The notes: a model not told the origin generated them from the sequence alone. DNA of 41,428 nucleotides from Pseudomonadota bacterium (GCA_026399735.1 JAPLQK010000030.1:1-41428); one strand, 5' to 3'; numbered from the stretch's first letter, positions 15,131-25,221 are shown. Numbers and translations: made by a program.

Positions 15131-16537
15131 TTACGGCGCATTCGCGCTTTGAACCAGCTGTTCAAGCGCGCTGACGACTTCGTCCACAACAGGCGTCCAG
15201 TCTCCCGCAACAGACTGACGAAAAAGCCGCATCACGCCGGGATACCAGGGCGTATCGGTGCGTTCTGTCAGCCAGCGCCAGTCGGTCTTGTATTCGGGCA
15301 GCAGAACCCAGCAGGGTTTGCCAAACGCCCCTGACAGATGCGCCACCGCCGTATCGACACAAATAACCAGATCAAGCAGCGACACAACTGCGGCAGTATC
15401 GGCAAAATCACTCAACTGAGGGCCGATTCTTTCAAACCGCATTCCTTCAGGTGGCGCTTCGTTTTCACCCGCGCCCTTTTGCAGGCTGACAAAAGTCACA
15501 CCCTGGACAGACCAGAGCGGTGCCAGCACTGACAGCGTCGGCAGTGATCGATCGGCATCATTTTCGAACAGCGGACTGCCCTTCCACACCAGGCCGACAC
15601 GAAAGCCGTTTTCCGGAATCAGCGGCGCCCACTTTTCGATGCGATTTTTTGCAGCATGCAAATAGGGCAACGCTGCCGGAACGCTGTCCAGACGCGTCTT
15701 GCAATGAAAGGGGATGCTCATCAGCGGCGTCCATAAATCCCAGCCTGACGCAGGGAGCGGCTCGTCGAATGAAATGACCGCATCGACGCCTGCCAGCGTT
15801 GCGAACAAGGCCTTCAAGGGCGGATGACAAAGCAGAGTGACTGCCGATGCGCCCCTCTCCTTCAGAACAGCCACGTAACGGCAGAACTGAATCATGTCAC
15901 CATGGCCCGCTTCATAGCCTACCAGTATGGATTTGCCGGCAAGCGATTCTCCCTGCCACCCGGGGACGGTCAGATACTCAGCCAACCCAGCATACCCGGT
16001 GCGCGCCTCCAGACAAAACCAGCCTTCCTCAAACCGGCCCTGGCGCAACAGCAGGTAGCTCAAATTAAAACGAGCCATTGCATAGTCAGCATCCAGAAAC
16101 ATCGCGGTGCGCTGACACCGTTCGGCTTCAGCCTCGCGTTGCATACAGGCACAGAGTACGCCCAGATTCGACCAGGCAGCAGCAGAGTGCGGCTTGAGTG
16201 CGATGGCCTGCCGGTAGGCAGCTTCAGCCTCAATGAATCGCTTCTGCTTTGCAAGCAGCACGCCCAGATTGAGATGGGGCTGCGAATATTCACAGTTCAG
16301 TTCGATGGCACGGCGGTAGCAGGCCTCGGCTGATTCCATTTTGCCGCGTTTTTCCAGCAACAGACCCAGATTGACATACGCTTCAGCAAAATCGGGGAAA
16401 ATTTGTATAGCCTGTTCAAAGCTGCTTTCGGCGCCGGCAAAATCGCCGGCTTCCATTTGGCGGCTTCCCTGAAAAAAAAGCGACTGGGCATCCGATTGCA
16501 TACCGTCAGCCACCTCTGATCCAGACTTTCTCATCAT
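15131..16537 (-). CDS. TPR protein with glycosyltransferase-9-like domain
   Basis: The protein has 468 residues. Residues 15-185 carry about five tetratricopeptide repeats (AEAYVNLGLLLEKRGKMESAEACYRRAIEL and successive AxxNLGxLL units). Residues 190-460 form a GT-B-like domain of the heptosyltransferase/glycosyltransferase-9 kind: GYEAGHGDMIQFCRY, GLVWKGSP and CVDTAVAHLSGAFGKPCWVLLP...DWRW. Such TPR-GT proteins are widespread in betaproteobacteria and mostly uncharacterised; substrate and acceptor are unknown. The start overlaps the stop of the TAXI gene by four bases (ATGA), so the two are probably co-translated. There is no signal peptide. Confidence 0.87.
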   Translation of the reverse strand: MMRKSGSEVADGMQSDAQSLFFQGSRQMEAGDFAGAESSFEQAIQIFPDFAEAYVNLGLLLEKRGKMESAEACYRRAIELNCEYSQPHLNLGVLLAKQKRFIEAEAAYRQAIALKPHSAAAWSNLGVLCACMQREAEAERCQRTAMFLDADYAMARFNLSYLLLRQGRFEEGWFCLEARTGYAGLAEYLTVPGWQGESLAGKSILVGYEAGHGDMIQFCRYVAVLKERGASAVTLLCHPPLKALFATLAGVDAVISFDEPLPASGWDLWTPLMSIPFHCKTRLDSVPAALPYLHAAKNRIEKWAPLIPENGFRVGLVWKGSPLFENDADRSLPTLSVLAPLWSVQGVTFVSLQKGAGENEAPPEGMRFERIGPQLSDFADTAAVVSLLDLVICVDTAVAHLSGAFGKPCWVLLPEYKTDWRWLTERTDTPWYPGVMRLFRQSVAGDWTPVVDEVVSALEQLVQSANAP

Positions 16538-17913
16538 TCACGCAAACTGTTTCCCGACGGATTTGATTCTGCGGGCAAGTGCCCGGACAGCAATCTTGCC
16601 CGGACAAAATTGATGTGCAGGCGCAGTTCATAGAACAGGTGGCCGCAGAAAGCCGGCACGACGATTTTGTTGATCGTATGTTCGATGTGATCAAGGTGAC
16701 GCAAAAGTTCCTCGCGTCTTTTCTGATCAGCAGAAGGTTTGAATGCGTCGCGTTCGATATCCAGCAGCGCCCGGTACCAGCGGTAAATGCGCGACTCCAG
16801 CCGCCAGCGATAGACAGACGGAACCACCTGTAATGCGGGTATCACGAACAGCGCAAGCGGCACGATAATGGTGAGCGCGCGCGTGATCAGGCTCGCGACC
16901 CAGAAGGGGAAAGTGCGATACAGGAAACTCTTGCCTGATTCGTAAAATCTCGCCGCATCCTCGCTGATGCGAAATTCGTGCTCCAGCGGTGCGGGAAATT
17001 CGCCGCGTTTCTTGAAGGGGGATGCAGCGCTGTGCACCTCTCTGGCGGCTTCCAGCAACAGATCGGATAGCGCCGGATGCAGGCTTTCACGGGCGACGAG
17101 TTCGACCGTAGGACCGATCAGATAGAGATTGTCGCCGGGAATGTTCCGGCCAAAATCGAGCGAACCTTTGGGTACTTCCAGCTTGTTCAAATAGTTGATG
17201 CGACGGGTATAGCCATCTGCCTGGGTGAAATTAAAAACGTGGACATCCGGCGTATGCATCAGATGGCGCAACGAATCTATCGGGGTCGTTTCTCCCATCA
17301 GAAAAATGGCATCGACACGATTTTCCAGCAACGCTTTCTCAGGATCGATGGCAAGCGTGTTGATCAGCGTGGTGCTGCCATCGGGCTTGATTCCATTGGC
17401 TTGCAACAGCGTGCGTGCAAGCGTATCCGCGCCGCTGCCCTTAGCGCCTATGTACAGCCGCTGGCCTTTAAAGTCGGATAGCAGGTTTTTGGTTTCGCCG
17501 CGATAAAAGATCATCAACGGTTGGTAGGAAATGCTCCCCAGCGACACCAGATTGTCGGTATTCGCACCGTTGACTTGCCCCCCCAGTACAAATCCGATAT
17601 CGACATCCAGCTTCGGATCGGACAACTTGTTAAAGTTGTCCATGGAACCCTCCGAGGGAAGGATTTTCAGGGTGACGCCGCTTTTGGCCAGAATGGTTTT
17701 GTATTTTTCAGCCGTTGCCTGGAAAGTACTGCCGGCGGGCCCGCTGGCGATGGTGAGTGTGTTGGGTGCTGCCGCTTCCATGAACATAAAAATGGTTGCA
17801 CTCAGCGCCATGCCGATAAACAGGATGATGCTGACGGTCACAACCAAGCCCTGCCCGAAAAGCGACCTCAGTTTTGCCAGCGTTCTTTCAAAATAAATTT
17901 TCGGTGTTGTCAC
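16534..17913 (-). CDS. Membrane-anchored TAXI-family TRAP-type binding protein
   Basis: The 459-residue protein has an N-terminal membrane anchor (about 22-45), a periplasmic TAXI domain (about 50-330: TLTIASGPAGSTFQATAEKY, GAKGSGADTLARTLL, VDAIFLMGETTP), a second membrane segment (about 342-368) and a cytoplasmic tail of about 90 residues rich in charged helices. TAXI proteins usually feed a TRAP permease, but none is encoded nearby. The two-membrane-segment form may be a sensor or an orphan receptor. The start appears to be GTG with no Shine-Dalgarno, close to a TATAAT box, so the transcript leader is short. It is coupled by overlap to the TPR-glycosyltransferase gene. Confidence 0.88.
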   Translation of the reverse strand: MTTPKIYFERTLAKLRSLFGQGLVVTVSIILFIGMALSATIFMFMEAAAPNTLTIASGPAGSTFQATAEKYKTILAKSGVTLKILPSEGSMDNFNKLSDPKLDVDIGFVLGGQVNGANTDNLVSLGSISYQPLMIFYRGETKNLLSDFKGQRLYIGAKGSGADTLARTLLQANGIKPDGSTTLINTLAIDPEKALLENRVDAIFLMGETTPIDSLRHLMHTPDVHVFNFTQADGYTRRINYLNKLEVPKGSLDFGRNIPGDNLYLIGPTVELVARESLHPALSDLLLEAAREVHSAASPFKKRGEFPAPLEHEFRISEDAARFYESGKSFLYRTFPFWVASLITRALTIIVPLALFVIPALQVVPSVYRWRLESRIYRWYRALLDIERDAFKPSADQKRREELLRHLDHIEHTINKIVVPAFCGHLFYELRLHINFVRARLLSGHLPAESNPSGNSLRE

Positions 17914-17937
17914 AAATATTGTTAACTATATGAATAT

Positions 17938-17943
17938 ATTATA
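17938..17943 (-). promoter_or_regulatory. Possible -10 box (TATAAT) for the TAXI gene
   Basis: A perfect TATAAT on the minus strand lies in a very AT-rich segment about 25 bases before the GTG start. There is no good -35 at 17-18 bases, and the region is so AT-rich that chance matches are likely. The DUF2147 gene ends just upstream, so the TAXI gene could also be read through from it. Confidence 0.3.
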
Positions 17944-17966
17944 TATTTTATGGATATGACCACTAT

Positions 17967-18428
17967 TTATCTGGCCCTTCTCCATATTTCAGAATGACCG
18001 ATCCAGTTAAAACTGAGGTAGCCGGTTACTTCAATGGTATTGCCATCTTCAGACAGACGAATATTGCACCGGTAGACTTTCCCGTCATCGGGGTCAATGA
18101 TTTCGCCTTCTTCAAAAGTCAGCTTGTCACGGCGCTTTAAACCGGACAGGATGCGCAGACCTAATAACGGGCGGTTGTGCAGATTGCTTGTACAGTTCGT
18201 GCAAAGCAATGCAGCGTTTTCAGCCGTATCGGGCAGGACTCTTTCTATTTTCCCTTCATAGCTGCCGCCTGCTACTTTTTCAATACGAATAAGCGCTTCA
18301 GGATTGCCCGTGTCATCGTTATACTCTGTCCACAGCCCGGCCAGCTCACCACCCCATGCAGGGATAGCGGCCAGCAAGATCAATGCACTCACTAACCTGA
18401 AAAGGATTTTATGCTGAGATTTAATCAT
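17967..18428 (-). CDS. DUF2147 secreted protein
   Basis: Probably an exported protein of 153 residues from the ATG at 18428, with a GGTGGA ribosome-binding site seven bases upstream. A GTG 12 bases further up is the alternative. A signal peptide (FRLVSALILLAAIPAWG, cleavage near GGELAG) is followed by the DUF2147 domain: GLWTEYNDDTGNPEALIRIEK, YEGKIERVLP, a paired CTNCTS, LGLRIL, DPDDGKVYRC and a closing GHSEIWRR. The family is conserved in proteobacteria; its function is not established to my knowledge. It lies 53 bases upstream of the TAXI gene on the same strand. Confidence 0.85.
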   Translation of the reverse strand: MIKSQHKILFRLVSALILLAAIPAWGGELAGLWTEYNDDTGNPEALIRIEKVAGGSYEGKIERVLPDTAENAALLCTNCTSNLHNRPLLGLRILSGLKRRDKLTFEEGEIIDPDDGKVYRCNIRLSEDGNTIEVTGYLSFNWIGHSEIWRRAR

Positions 18429-18541
18429 AAGAATATCCACCCTTTTCCGCTGTTTTTTATGGATAAAGCATACTAAACGAAAAGTGCAGTCAAAATATGT
18501 CGGGCAAGCGCAAATTTGTAACAGTTTGTATCATTCAAAAC

Positions 18542-18561
18542 CGCATCACGCAGGTGATGCG
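18542..18561. promoter_or_regulatory. Perfect 8-bp inverted repeat upstream of zwf
   Basis: CGCATCAC and GTGATGCG are separated by GCAG, 100 bases before the zwf ATG in a 233-base intergenic region between divergent genes. It could be an operator for zwf or for the DUF2147 gene, or an RNA hairpin in the zwf leader. No T-run follows it, so it is not a terminator. No classical promoter pair is clear nearby. Confidence 0.4.
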
Positions 18562-18661
18562 CTTGAAAATTGCAGGCGTGAACAAAAAATTTTAAAGACG
18601 AGGATTGAACGCACGGCACCATATCGTGTCAGTCAATTCTTACAACAAGGATAAACGTACT

Positions 18662-20179
18662 ATGAAAGCGGCAACGAATTTAAACGATACCTTGTTTGTG
18701 CTGTTCGGTGCCAGCGGCGATCTCGCATGGCGCCTGGTGGTGCCCGCCTTGTTCGACCTGTTTATCGACGGACATTTACCCTCCCGGTTTCAGTTACTGG
18801 CCGTAGATCGCTCAGATAAAAACGATGCCGAAATTGCACTCCACTTCCATCAAGGCATCACGGAAAATTCGCGGCGCGGAGAACCCGCACCGGAAGCATG
18901 GCAAACTTTCGCAGCCATGATTCGCCACATCAAGCTTAACGTCACCTCAAATGAGGATTTTCAACGTCTGGCCGACATGCTGGCTGAAACCGAACAGCAA
19001 TGGGCAAGTCAGGCTGTGCGGATTTTTTACCTGGCCACGCCGTCTGCACTGTTTGAACCGATCGCAACCGGACTCAGCACAGCAGGTCTTTCACAGGATC
19101 GCAGCCGTGTGCGTCTGGTCGTGGAAAAACCGCTGGGCAATGACATCGAATCCTTCCACAAAATCAACGATGCACTGTGCAGAATTTTCGAAGAACGACA
19201 GCTGTTTCGCATCGACCATTTTCTCGGCAAGGAAACCGTGCAGAATATCCTGGCCATGCGTTTCGCAAATCCGATCTTTGAACCCATTTGGAACCGGCAT
19301 TACGTCGACCACGTCGTGATCACGGTCGCCGAAACGCTGGGGGTTGAAAAGCGCGGCAGCTCTTATGAACAAAGCGGCGCATTACGCGACATGGTGCAAA
19401 ATCATCTGCTGCAATTGCTGTGTCTGGTGGCCATGGAGCCGCCGGTGGTCTACGACGCCGACGATGTACGAGGCAAAAAAGTGGATGTACTGCACGCGGT
19501 GCGCCCGATACCGAAGGATGCCGTGGATCAGTTTGCCGCAAGGGGTCAATACGGAGAAGGCTGGATACAGGGCGAGAAACTGGCAGCTTACCGTGAAGAA
19601 CTTAACGTTGACCCGCACTCCAACACCGAGACCTATGCCGCGCTCAAATTGTATGTCGATAACTGGCGCTGGCAGGATGTCCCGTTCTATTTGCGCACCG
19701 GCAAAGGCATGTCAAACAAGGTTTCAGAAATCTCCATCCGTTTCCGCGATGTGCCGCACCACGCTTTTCCCGCTTCGGCCGGCCTGAATTCGCAGCCCAC
19801 GCGACTCATCATTCAAATCTATCCCGAGCAAGGCATCGTGCTCAAGTTCATGGCCAAGGAACCCGGCGCACAGTTACGCCTGCGCCCGGTCGACATGCGT
19901 TTTTCCTACAAGGAAGCCTTTCAGACCGAGACACCCGCCGCCTATGAAACCTTGCTGCGCGACGTGATGATCAACGATGCCACGCTGTTCATGCGCGCTG
20001 ATCAGGTGGAAGCCGCGTGGAAACTGGTGATGCCGGTCCTTGAGGTATGGGCTGACAATCCGGCGGCTGACTTCCCCAACTATGCGGCAGGATCATGGGG
20101 ACCTGAATCAGCCGACCTGCTGGTCGCAAGCGATGGCAACAGCTGGCTGACGCCGACACTGGCAAAAAAACCAACCTGA
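18662..20179 (+). CDS. zwf: Glucose-6-phosphate 1-dehydrogenase
   Basis: Zwf oxidises glucose-6-phosphate to 6-phosphogluconolactone with NAD(P), the entry to the oxidative pentose-phosphate pathway. I start it at the ATG at 18662 (505 residues), preceded by AAGGAT at about nine bases; an upstream TTG (18605) would add 19 unconvincing residues. The coenzyme motif is FGASGDLAWRLVVPALF, with Trp where many family members have Lys (GDLAKRK). The substrate site RIDHFLGKETVQNILAMRF is complete with the catalytic His. The rest follows the family (YDADDVRGKKVDVL, YLRTGKGM). It is not next to pgl or edd. A convergent small gene ends 22 bases beyond it. Confidence 0.95.
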   Translation: MKAATNLNDTLFVLFGASGDLAWRLVVPALFDLFIDGHLPSRFQLLAVDRSDKNDAEIALHFHQGITENSRRGEPAPEAWQTFAAMIRHIKLNVTSNEDFQRLADMLAETEQQWASQAVRIFYLATPSALFEPIATGLSTAGLSQDRSRVRLVVEKPLGNDIESFHKINDALCRIFEERQLFRIDHFLGKETVQNILAMRFANPIFEPIWNRHYVDHVVITVAETLGVEKRGSSYEQSGALRDMVQNHLLQLLCLVAMEPPVVYDADDVRGKKVDVLHAVRPIPKDAVDQFAARGQYGEGWIQGEKLAAYREELNVDPHSNTETYAALKLYVDNWRWQDVPFYLRTGKGMSNKVSEISIRFRDVPHHAFPASAGLNSQPTRLIIQIYPEQGIVLKFMAKEPGAQLRLRPVDMRFSYKEAFQTETPAAYETLLRDVMINDATLFMRADQVEAAWKLVMPVLEVWADNPAADFPNYAAGSWGPESADLLVASDGNSWLTPTLAKKPT

Positions 20180-20201
20180 ATCTTTCGATCAGCGCAGACG
20201 T

Positions 20202-20396
20202 TTAACCTGCCAGCCGGGTTGTAATATCGTCCAGTGCTTTATGCATTGCCAGCAGAATCAGCTTGTCCGCGGCAAGCTGATCAATCTCAGGAATATCCCA
20301 GTCGAAAATTTTGCGATACTTTTCAACCAGACTGCGCATGTCCGCCTCGATTTCATTACGATACGCATCCAGTTCAATCTGTTCAATTTTTTTCAT
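20202..20396 (-). CDS. Small conserved-looking hypothetical protein
   Basis: A 64-codon gene with a good GAGGAT ribosome-binding site about seven bases before its ATG. The protein is acidic and helical (MKKIEQIELDAYRNEIEAD..., ending LDDITTRLAG), with no signal peptide, membrane segment or cysteine. I do not recognise a family. The strong initiation signal and balanced amino-acid use argue that it is real. It converges on zwf. Confidence 0.6.
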   Translation of the reverse strand: MKKIEQIELDAYRNEIEADMRSLVEKYRKIFDWDIPEIDQLAADKLILLAMHKALDDITTRLAG

Positions 20397-20616
20397 GATG
20401 CATCCTCATCTATTTAATATCATTAATAAACAAATACATACATAAGTTACTTTTTGTCTTGCGCATCACGATCTTGACGCCCCATATGATGTCCCACGGG
20501 AGAGCTTGGGGTCACATTTAACGCAGGATTCAGATAGTGTATGCATACTAGAGGCAATATGAAAGCGAAGTGTTTATAAAACTTATCCATTTGTAAGGAA
20601 TTGTTTCAAACGCAAT

Positions 20617-20640
20617 GAATCAACGATTCTTCCGTATAAT
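20617..20640 (+). promoter_or_regulatory. Probable promoter and operator of the mdtABC-type operon
   Basis: TATAAT at 20635-20640 lies 35 bases before the start of the adaptor gene. Immediately upstream, overlapping where RNA polymerase would contact the -35 area, is the inverted repeat GAATC-AAC-GATTC (20617-20629). No good -35 match is seen, which would fit an activated or repressed promoter. The rest of the 280-base region (20397-20675) shows a 10-bp palindrome GTATGCATAC (20539-20548) and no gene. Confidence 0.4.
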
Positions 20641-20675
20641 CCCGCCAACTCGTATGCACCCTCGGTCGTGACCCT

Positions 20676-21893
20676 ATGCCATCTCAATTACCCCTCACAA
20701 CTTTACGTCGCATGACTGGTTTTGCGCTGCTGGCATGCTCCATCTCCATCGTTCACGCAAAGGGGGGCGAAGGCGGACCAGGAGGAAATCAGCCCGTTCC
20801 TGTAATTGCAGCAACCGTACAGCAGCAAGCCATGCCGGTGTGGATAGAGGCACAGGGCACGGCAGCCCCACGCAACTATGTCAGCGTAATGCCGCGCGTA
20901 GCCGGGCAGTTGTCGACAATCAATTTTCGCGAAGGTCAGCCGGTTAAAGCAGGACAAATACTTGCCACGCTGGATGCAAAACCTTACCGCGTCTTGCTCG
21001 AACAGGCACAGGGACAAGCCATGCGCGATCAGGCAACGCTCACTGGCGCTCAGTCCGATTTGTTGCGTTATGAAACACTGCTGGCACAGGATTCCATCTC
21101 CGCCCAGCAAGTTGCCGATCAGCGCGCACTGGTGGCCCAATGGATAGGCACGGTGACCGCCGACAAGGCGACGACAGACAATGCACAACTGCAACTGGAT
21201 TACACCCGCATCACCGCACCTATTTCAGGCATTGCCGGGCTGCGCCAGGTGGATGCAGGCAATATGGTCGGCACGACTGGTGCCATCGGTGGCGGCAACA
21301 GCGCGCTGTCCGGCACCGCAGTAACGTCCACGCCTATCGTGACCATCGCCCAGGTGCAACCGATCACGGTACTGTTCGCCATCCCGCAAAACCAGCTGCC
21401 GGGCGTGCTCGAACGCATGCATACGGCTGCGACATTGCCGGTACAGGCATGGGATCAGCGCCGCACTAAACAGCTCGACGCAGGCAAAGTCATCGCATTG
21501 GACAATCAGATCAATGCCGCTACCGGCACCGTGATGATCAAGGCGGAATTTCCCAATGCCCGCATGGCACTGTTCCCCAACCAGTTCGTCAATGTAAAAC
21601 TGCTGGTCGACACACTGAAAAGTGCACTGACCGTACCGTCTGCGGCCATTGCGACAGGCGCACCCGGCAGTTATGTGTATGTGATCGACGGAAGCAACAA
21701 GGTCTTGATGCGCCGCGTCACAACCGGCGTGAGCAACCGGGACGCCACCACCATCTTAGCCGGACTAAAATCCGGTGAACGCGTCGTCACCGATGGTCTG
21801 GACAGGTTAAAAGATGGCTCACAGGTGCAAATCGTCACGCCTGCCGGCATACAAGGACTCAAGTCTGGAGCGGCAAGGAAAGCCGAAAAATGA
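20676..21893 (+). CDS. mdtA: RND efflux periplasmic adaptor (MdtA-like)
   Basis: This is the membrane-fusion protein that bridges the inner-membrane RND pump and the outer-membrane channel. It has 405 residues: a signal sequence (about 12-28, ending VHA), a Gly-rich linker, the first biotinyl-lipoyl half ([28 protein letters not shown]), an alpha-hairpin (about 105-165), the second lipoyl half ([21 protein letters not shown]) and beta-barrel and membrane-proximal domains ([38 protein letters not shown]). This order and sequence style matches MdtA. The Shine-Dalgarno is weak. The 3' end overlaps the first permease by four bases. Confidence 0.93.
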   Translation: MPSQLPLTTLRRMTGFALLACSISIVHAKGGEGGPGGNQPVPVIAATVQQQAMPVWIEAQGTAAPRNYVSVMPRVAGQLSTINFREGQPVKAGQILATLDAKPYRVLLEQAQGQAMRDQATLTGAQSDLLRYETLLAQDSISAQQVADQRALVAQWIGTVTADKATTDNAQLQLDYTRITAPISGIAGLRQVDAGNMVGTTGAIGGGNSALSGTAVTSTPIVTIAQVQPITVLFAIPQNQLPGVLERMHTAATLPVQAWDQRRTKQLDAGKVIALDNQINAATGTVMIKAEFPNARMALFPNQFVNVKLLVDTLKSALTVPSAAIATGAPGSYVYVIDGSNKVLMRRVTTGVSNRDATTILAGLKSGERVVTDGLDRLKDGSQVQIVTPAGIQGLKSGAARKAEK

Positions 21894-24800
21894 GTGGCAC
21901 AAAAACGCCTGAAGAAATCAGCGGACATGACGAAGATTCAAAGCGCGTAACCTCTGACAGCAGTCCCTCCAGGCTGTTTATTCTGCGCCCCGTCGCCACC
22001 ACCTTGCTGATGGTGGCGGTGCTGCTGCTGGGTTTCATCGGCTACCGGCTTTTACCGCAATCAGCCCTGCCTCAGGTGGACTATCCGACGATACAAGTGA
22101 CGACACTGTACCCCGGTGCCAGCCCCGATGTCATCACCTCCTCCATCACCTCACCGTTAGAGCGGCAATTCGGTCAAATGCCCGGACTGGCACAAATGTG
22201 GTCCGGCAGTTCAGGCGGCGCATCGGTCATCAATCTGCGTTTCGATTTAACCCTGCCGCTGGATGTCGCAGAACAGGAAGTACAGGCGGCGATCAATGCC
22301 GCAACCACTTTCCTGCCGCAGGATCTGCCTTCGCCCCCCATTTATGCCAAGGTCAATCCGGCGGATGCGCCCGTCATTACCATAGGACTGACCTCGGACA
22401 CGCTGCCGCTCACCCGGTTGCAGGACATCGCCGACACAAGACTGTCTCAAAAACTCTCGCAGGTGGCCGGCGTCGGTCTGGTGACCTTGAGCGGCGGACA
22501 GCGACCTGCCGTCAAAATACAGGTCAACGGCCGGCAACTGGCCTCCCTGAATTTGAATCTGGCCGGCATACAGGCGGCCATCGTTGCGGCCAATGTCAAT
22601 ACACCCAAGGGCAGTTTTGACGGAACAACGCGCGCGCTGACCATCAATGCCAATGACCAGTTACAGTCCGTTGAAGACTACCGGCAGCTGATCATTTCCT
22701 ACAAAAACGGTGCGCCGGTGCGCCTATCAGATGTCGCCAGCGTCTCTCAAGGTGCAGAGAATGCGCTGCTCGCCGCCTGGGTCAACCACAAGCCCGGCAT
22801 TGTCATCAATGTACAGCGCCAGCCGGGTGCGAATGTGATTGCGGTCGTCGATCATATTCAGGAGATACTGCCGAAATTGCGCGACAGCCTGCCCGAGGCA
22901 ACCGACCTGACGGTGCTGTCCGACCGAACCGTGACCATCCGTTCCGCAATAGCTGACGTGAAGTTCGAGCTGATGCTCTCGGTGGTGCTGGTGGTACTGG
23001 TGATTTTCCTGTTCCTGCGCAGCGTGCGCGCCACCTTCATTCCGGCGATGGCCGTTCCGTTATCGCTGATCGGCACTTTCGGCGTGATCTATCTGGCAGG
23101 ATTTTCCATCAACAATCTCACGCTGATGGCGCTGACCATCGCCACAGGTTTTGTGGTGGATGACGCGATCGTGATGATCGAGAATATCGCACGCTATATC
23201 GAACAGGGTGAACCGCCGATGCAGGCCGCCTTAAAAGGCGCAAAACAGATCGGTTTTACCATCATTTCGCTGACTTTCTCGCTGATCGCCGTGCTGATCC
23301 CCCTGCTGTTCATGGGCGATGTGGTAGGCCGTCTGTTCCGCGAATTCGCGATCACGCTGGCCGCAGCAATCCTGATTTCCGCGATGGTCTCGCTGACCTT
23401 CACACCCATGCTCAGCGCCCGCCTGCTCCGGCATAATGAACAGCAAGGCCGCCTGTTGCGCTGGAGCGGGCAACAGTTTGACCGTCTGATCTCGGGCTAC
23501 GGCCGGGCTTTGCGTCTGGTGTTGCAGCACCAGAACATGACGCTGCTGGTCGCAGCTGGCACGCTGGCCTTGACCGTGCTACTTTACATCTTGATTCCAA
23601 AAGGATTTTTCCCGGTTGAAGATACCGGGATGATCCAGGCCATCACAGTTTCATCACAGAGCACTTCCTTCGAGCAAATGAACCGCCAGCAACAGGCACT
23701 GGTTGACGCGCTGCTCACAGATCCTGCGGTTGCCAGCATTTCATCCTTTATCGGCGTGGACGGGGCCAATGCCACACTCAACAGCGGTCGCATGCTGATC
23801 AGCCTCAAACCACTGGAACAACGCGGTGACCGGGTCACCCCTGTGATCAGCCGGTTGCAAAAGAGGGCCGCCGGCGTGTCCGGTATCGATATTTTTCTGC
23901 GTCCGGTACAGGATCTGACGATCGACGATCTGGTCAGCCGCAGCCCCTATCAGTTCAGCATCACGGCGACCAACAGCGCAGACCTGTCCAGCTGGAGTGA
24001 AGCCCTGCTGGATAAACTGCACACCCTGCCGCAATTGACCGATGTGTCCGGCAACGTACAGAACAAGGGACTGCAGGCATTTGTGAATATCGACCGCGAC
24101 ACCGCATCGAGGCTCGGCATCACCGTCGCCGGCATCGACAGCGCGCTGTACAGCGCCTTCGGCCAGCGACTGATTTCCACCATTTTTACCCAGTCGACGC
24201 AGTACCGCGTGGTGTTGCAGCTCGACCCGTCGGACAGACAGGGCTTATCCGGCTTCGACAGCATTTACCTGACCTCCGCCTCGGGCGCATCCGTCCCCCT
24301 GTCGCAGATCGCACAGATCGAGCAGCGAACAGGTGCGCTGGAAGTCGACCATTTAGGCCAGTTCCCTGCGGCGATGATCTCCTTCGATCTGGCGCGCGGC
24401 GTATCCATCGGCGAGGCGGTCAAGGCGATACACCAGGCACAGCAAGACATCAGGCTGCCCGCATCCATCCCGTTGAAGATGCAGGGCGCAGCAGCGGCAT
24501 TCGAGGCGGCGCTCTCCAACCAGCTCTGGCTGCTGCTGGCGGCGGTCGCGACCATGTATATCGTGTTGGGAGTGCTGTATGAAAGTTTTGTGCATCCGGT
24601 GACGATTTTATCCACGCTGCCCTCTGCCGGTATCGGTGCGCTGCTGGCGCTGATGCTGTCCGGCAACAGCCTGACGGTGATCGCGATCATCGGCATCATT
24701 TTGTTGATCGGTATCGTGCAAAAAAACGCCATCATGATGGTGGACTTCGCGCTCGATGCCCAGCGAAACGGCGGTTTGTCGGCGCGCGACGCAATCTTGC

Positions 24801-25030
24801 AGGCGGCACAACTGCGTTTGAGACCGATACTGATGACCACCTTCGCTGCGCTGTTCGGCGCAATCCCGCTGATCATCGGCGGCGGTATGGGCGCCGAGTT
24901 GCGCCAGCCGCTGGGCATCACCTTAGTCGGCGGCCTGTTGCTGTCTCAACTGCTGACGCTGTTCACCACCCCGGTGATTTATCTGGCCTTTGACCGCATC
25001 GCGGCCCGCTTTTCGAAATACAACACATGA
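21890..25030 (+). CDS. mdtB: RND multidrug efflux permease (MdtB-like)
   Basis: Proton-driven HAE1-type inner-membrane pump, 1046 residues, with the twelve membrane segments and two large periplasmic loops of the family. The first helix begins at about residue 30 ([27 protein letters not shown]). The proton-relay aspartates in membrane segment 4 are present ([17 protein letters not shown]), as is the [10 protein letters not shown] motif of the second half. A hydrophilic N-terminal extension of about 27 residues precedes the first helix. In MdtABC systems two different permeases form a mixed trimer, and a second permease gene follows here. It overlaps the adaptor gene by ATGA. Confidence 0.93.
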   Translation: MSGTKTPEEISGHDEDSKRVTSDSSPSRLFILRPVATTLLMVAVLLLGFIGYRLLPQSALPQVDYPTIQVTTLYPGASPDVITSSITSPLERQFGQMPGLAQMWSGSSGGASVINLRFDLTLPLDVAEQEVQAAINAATTFLPQDLPSPPIYAKVNPADAPVITIGLTSDTLPLTRLQDIADTRLSQKLSQVAGVGLVTLSGGQRPAVKIQVNGRQLASLNLNLAGIQAAIVAANVNTPKGSFDGTTRALTINANDQLQSVEDYRQLIISYKNGAPVRLSDVASVSQGAENALLAAWVNHKPGIVINVQRQPGANVIAVVDHIQEILPKLRDSLPEATDLTVLSDRTVTIRSAIADVKFELMLSVVLVVLVIFLFLRSVRATFIPAMAVPLSLIGTFGVIYLAGFSINNLTLMALTIATGFVVDDAIVMIENIARYIEQGEPPMQAALKGAKQIGFTIISLTFSLIAVLIPLLFMGDVVGRLFREFAITLAAAILISAMVSLTFTPMLSARLLRHNEQQGRLLRWSGQQFDRLISGYGRALRLVLQHQNMTLLVAAGTLALTVLLYILIPKGFFPVEDTGMIQAITVSSQSTSFEQMNRQQQALVDALLTDPAVASISSFIGVDGANATLNSGRMLISLKPLEQRGDRVTPVISRLQKRAAGVSGIDIFLRPVQDLTIDDLVSRSPYQFSITATNSADLSSWSEALLDKLHTLPQLTDVSGNVQNKGLQAFVNIDRDTASRLGITVAGIDSALYSAFGQRLISTIFTQSTQYRVVLQLDPSDRQGLSGFDSIYLTSASGASVPLSQIAQIEQRTGALEVDHLGQFPAAMISFDLARGVSIGEAVKAIHQAQQDIRLPASIPLKMQGAAAAFEAALSNQLWLLLAAVATMYIVLGVLYESFVHPVTILSTLPSAGIGALLALMLSGNSLTVIAIIGIILLIGIVQKNAIMMVDFALDAQRNGGLSARDAILQAAQLRLRPILMTTFAALFGAIPLIIGGGMGAELRQPLGITLVGGLLLSQLLTLFTTPVIYLAFDRIAARFSKYNT

Positions 25031-25050
25031 AGAACCTAATAACCGTAGCT

Positions 25051-25221
25051 GTCCACGAAAGGCACGAAAAGGTTCTAGCAGGCAATCTGCGCAACAGATG
25101 CTCGCAAAAAACTCGAACAAATTCAAATACATACATGAACTTCTCATGTCACCGAATTGGTGAGTAATTGAACAAAACTAAGATGTTGATTTATTTCGTG
25201 AATTTCGTGTTTTTAGTGGAT
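25051..25221. repeat. Inverted pair of CACGAAA-type repeats between the permease genes
   Basis: The left arm 25051-25072 (GTCCACGAAAGGCACGAAAAGG) and the reverse complement of the right arm 25194-25221 (ATCCACTAAAAACACGAAAT...) share a TCCAC-AAA--CACGAAA pattern. They face each other across about 120 bases. They fill most of the 208-base gap between the two RND permease genes, an unusual gap in an operon otherwise joined by overlaps. From memory, CACGAAA-type intergenic repeats are frequent in beta- and gammaproteobacteria. No gene is seen in the gap. Confidence 0.5.

Noticed and set aside
18605-18661. TTG start giving Zwf 19 more residues
   Set aside because: The extension shows no family similarity that I can see, and the ATG at 18662 has AAGGAT at good spacing.
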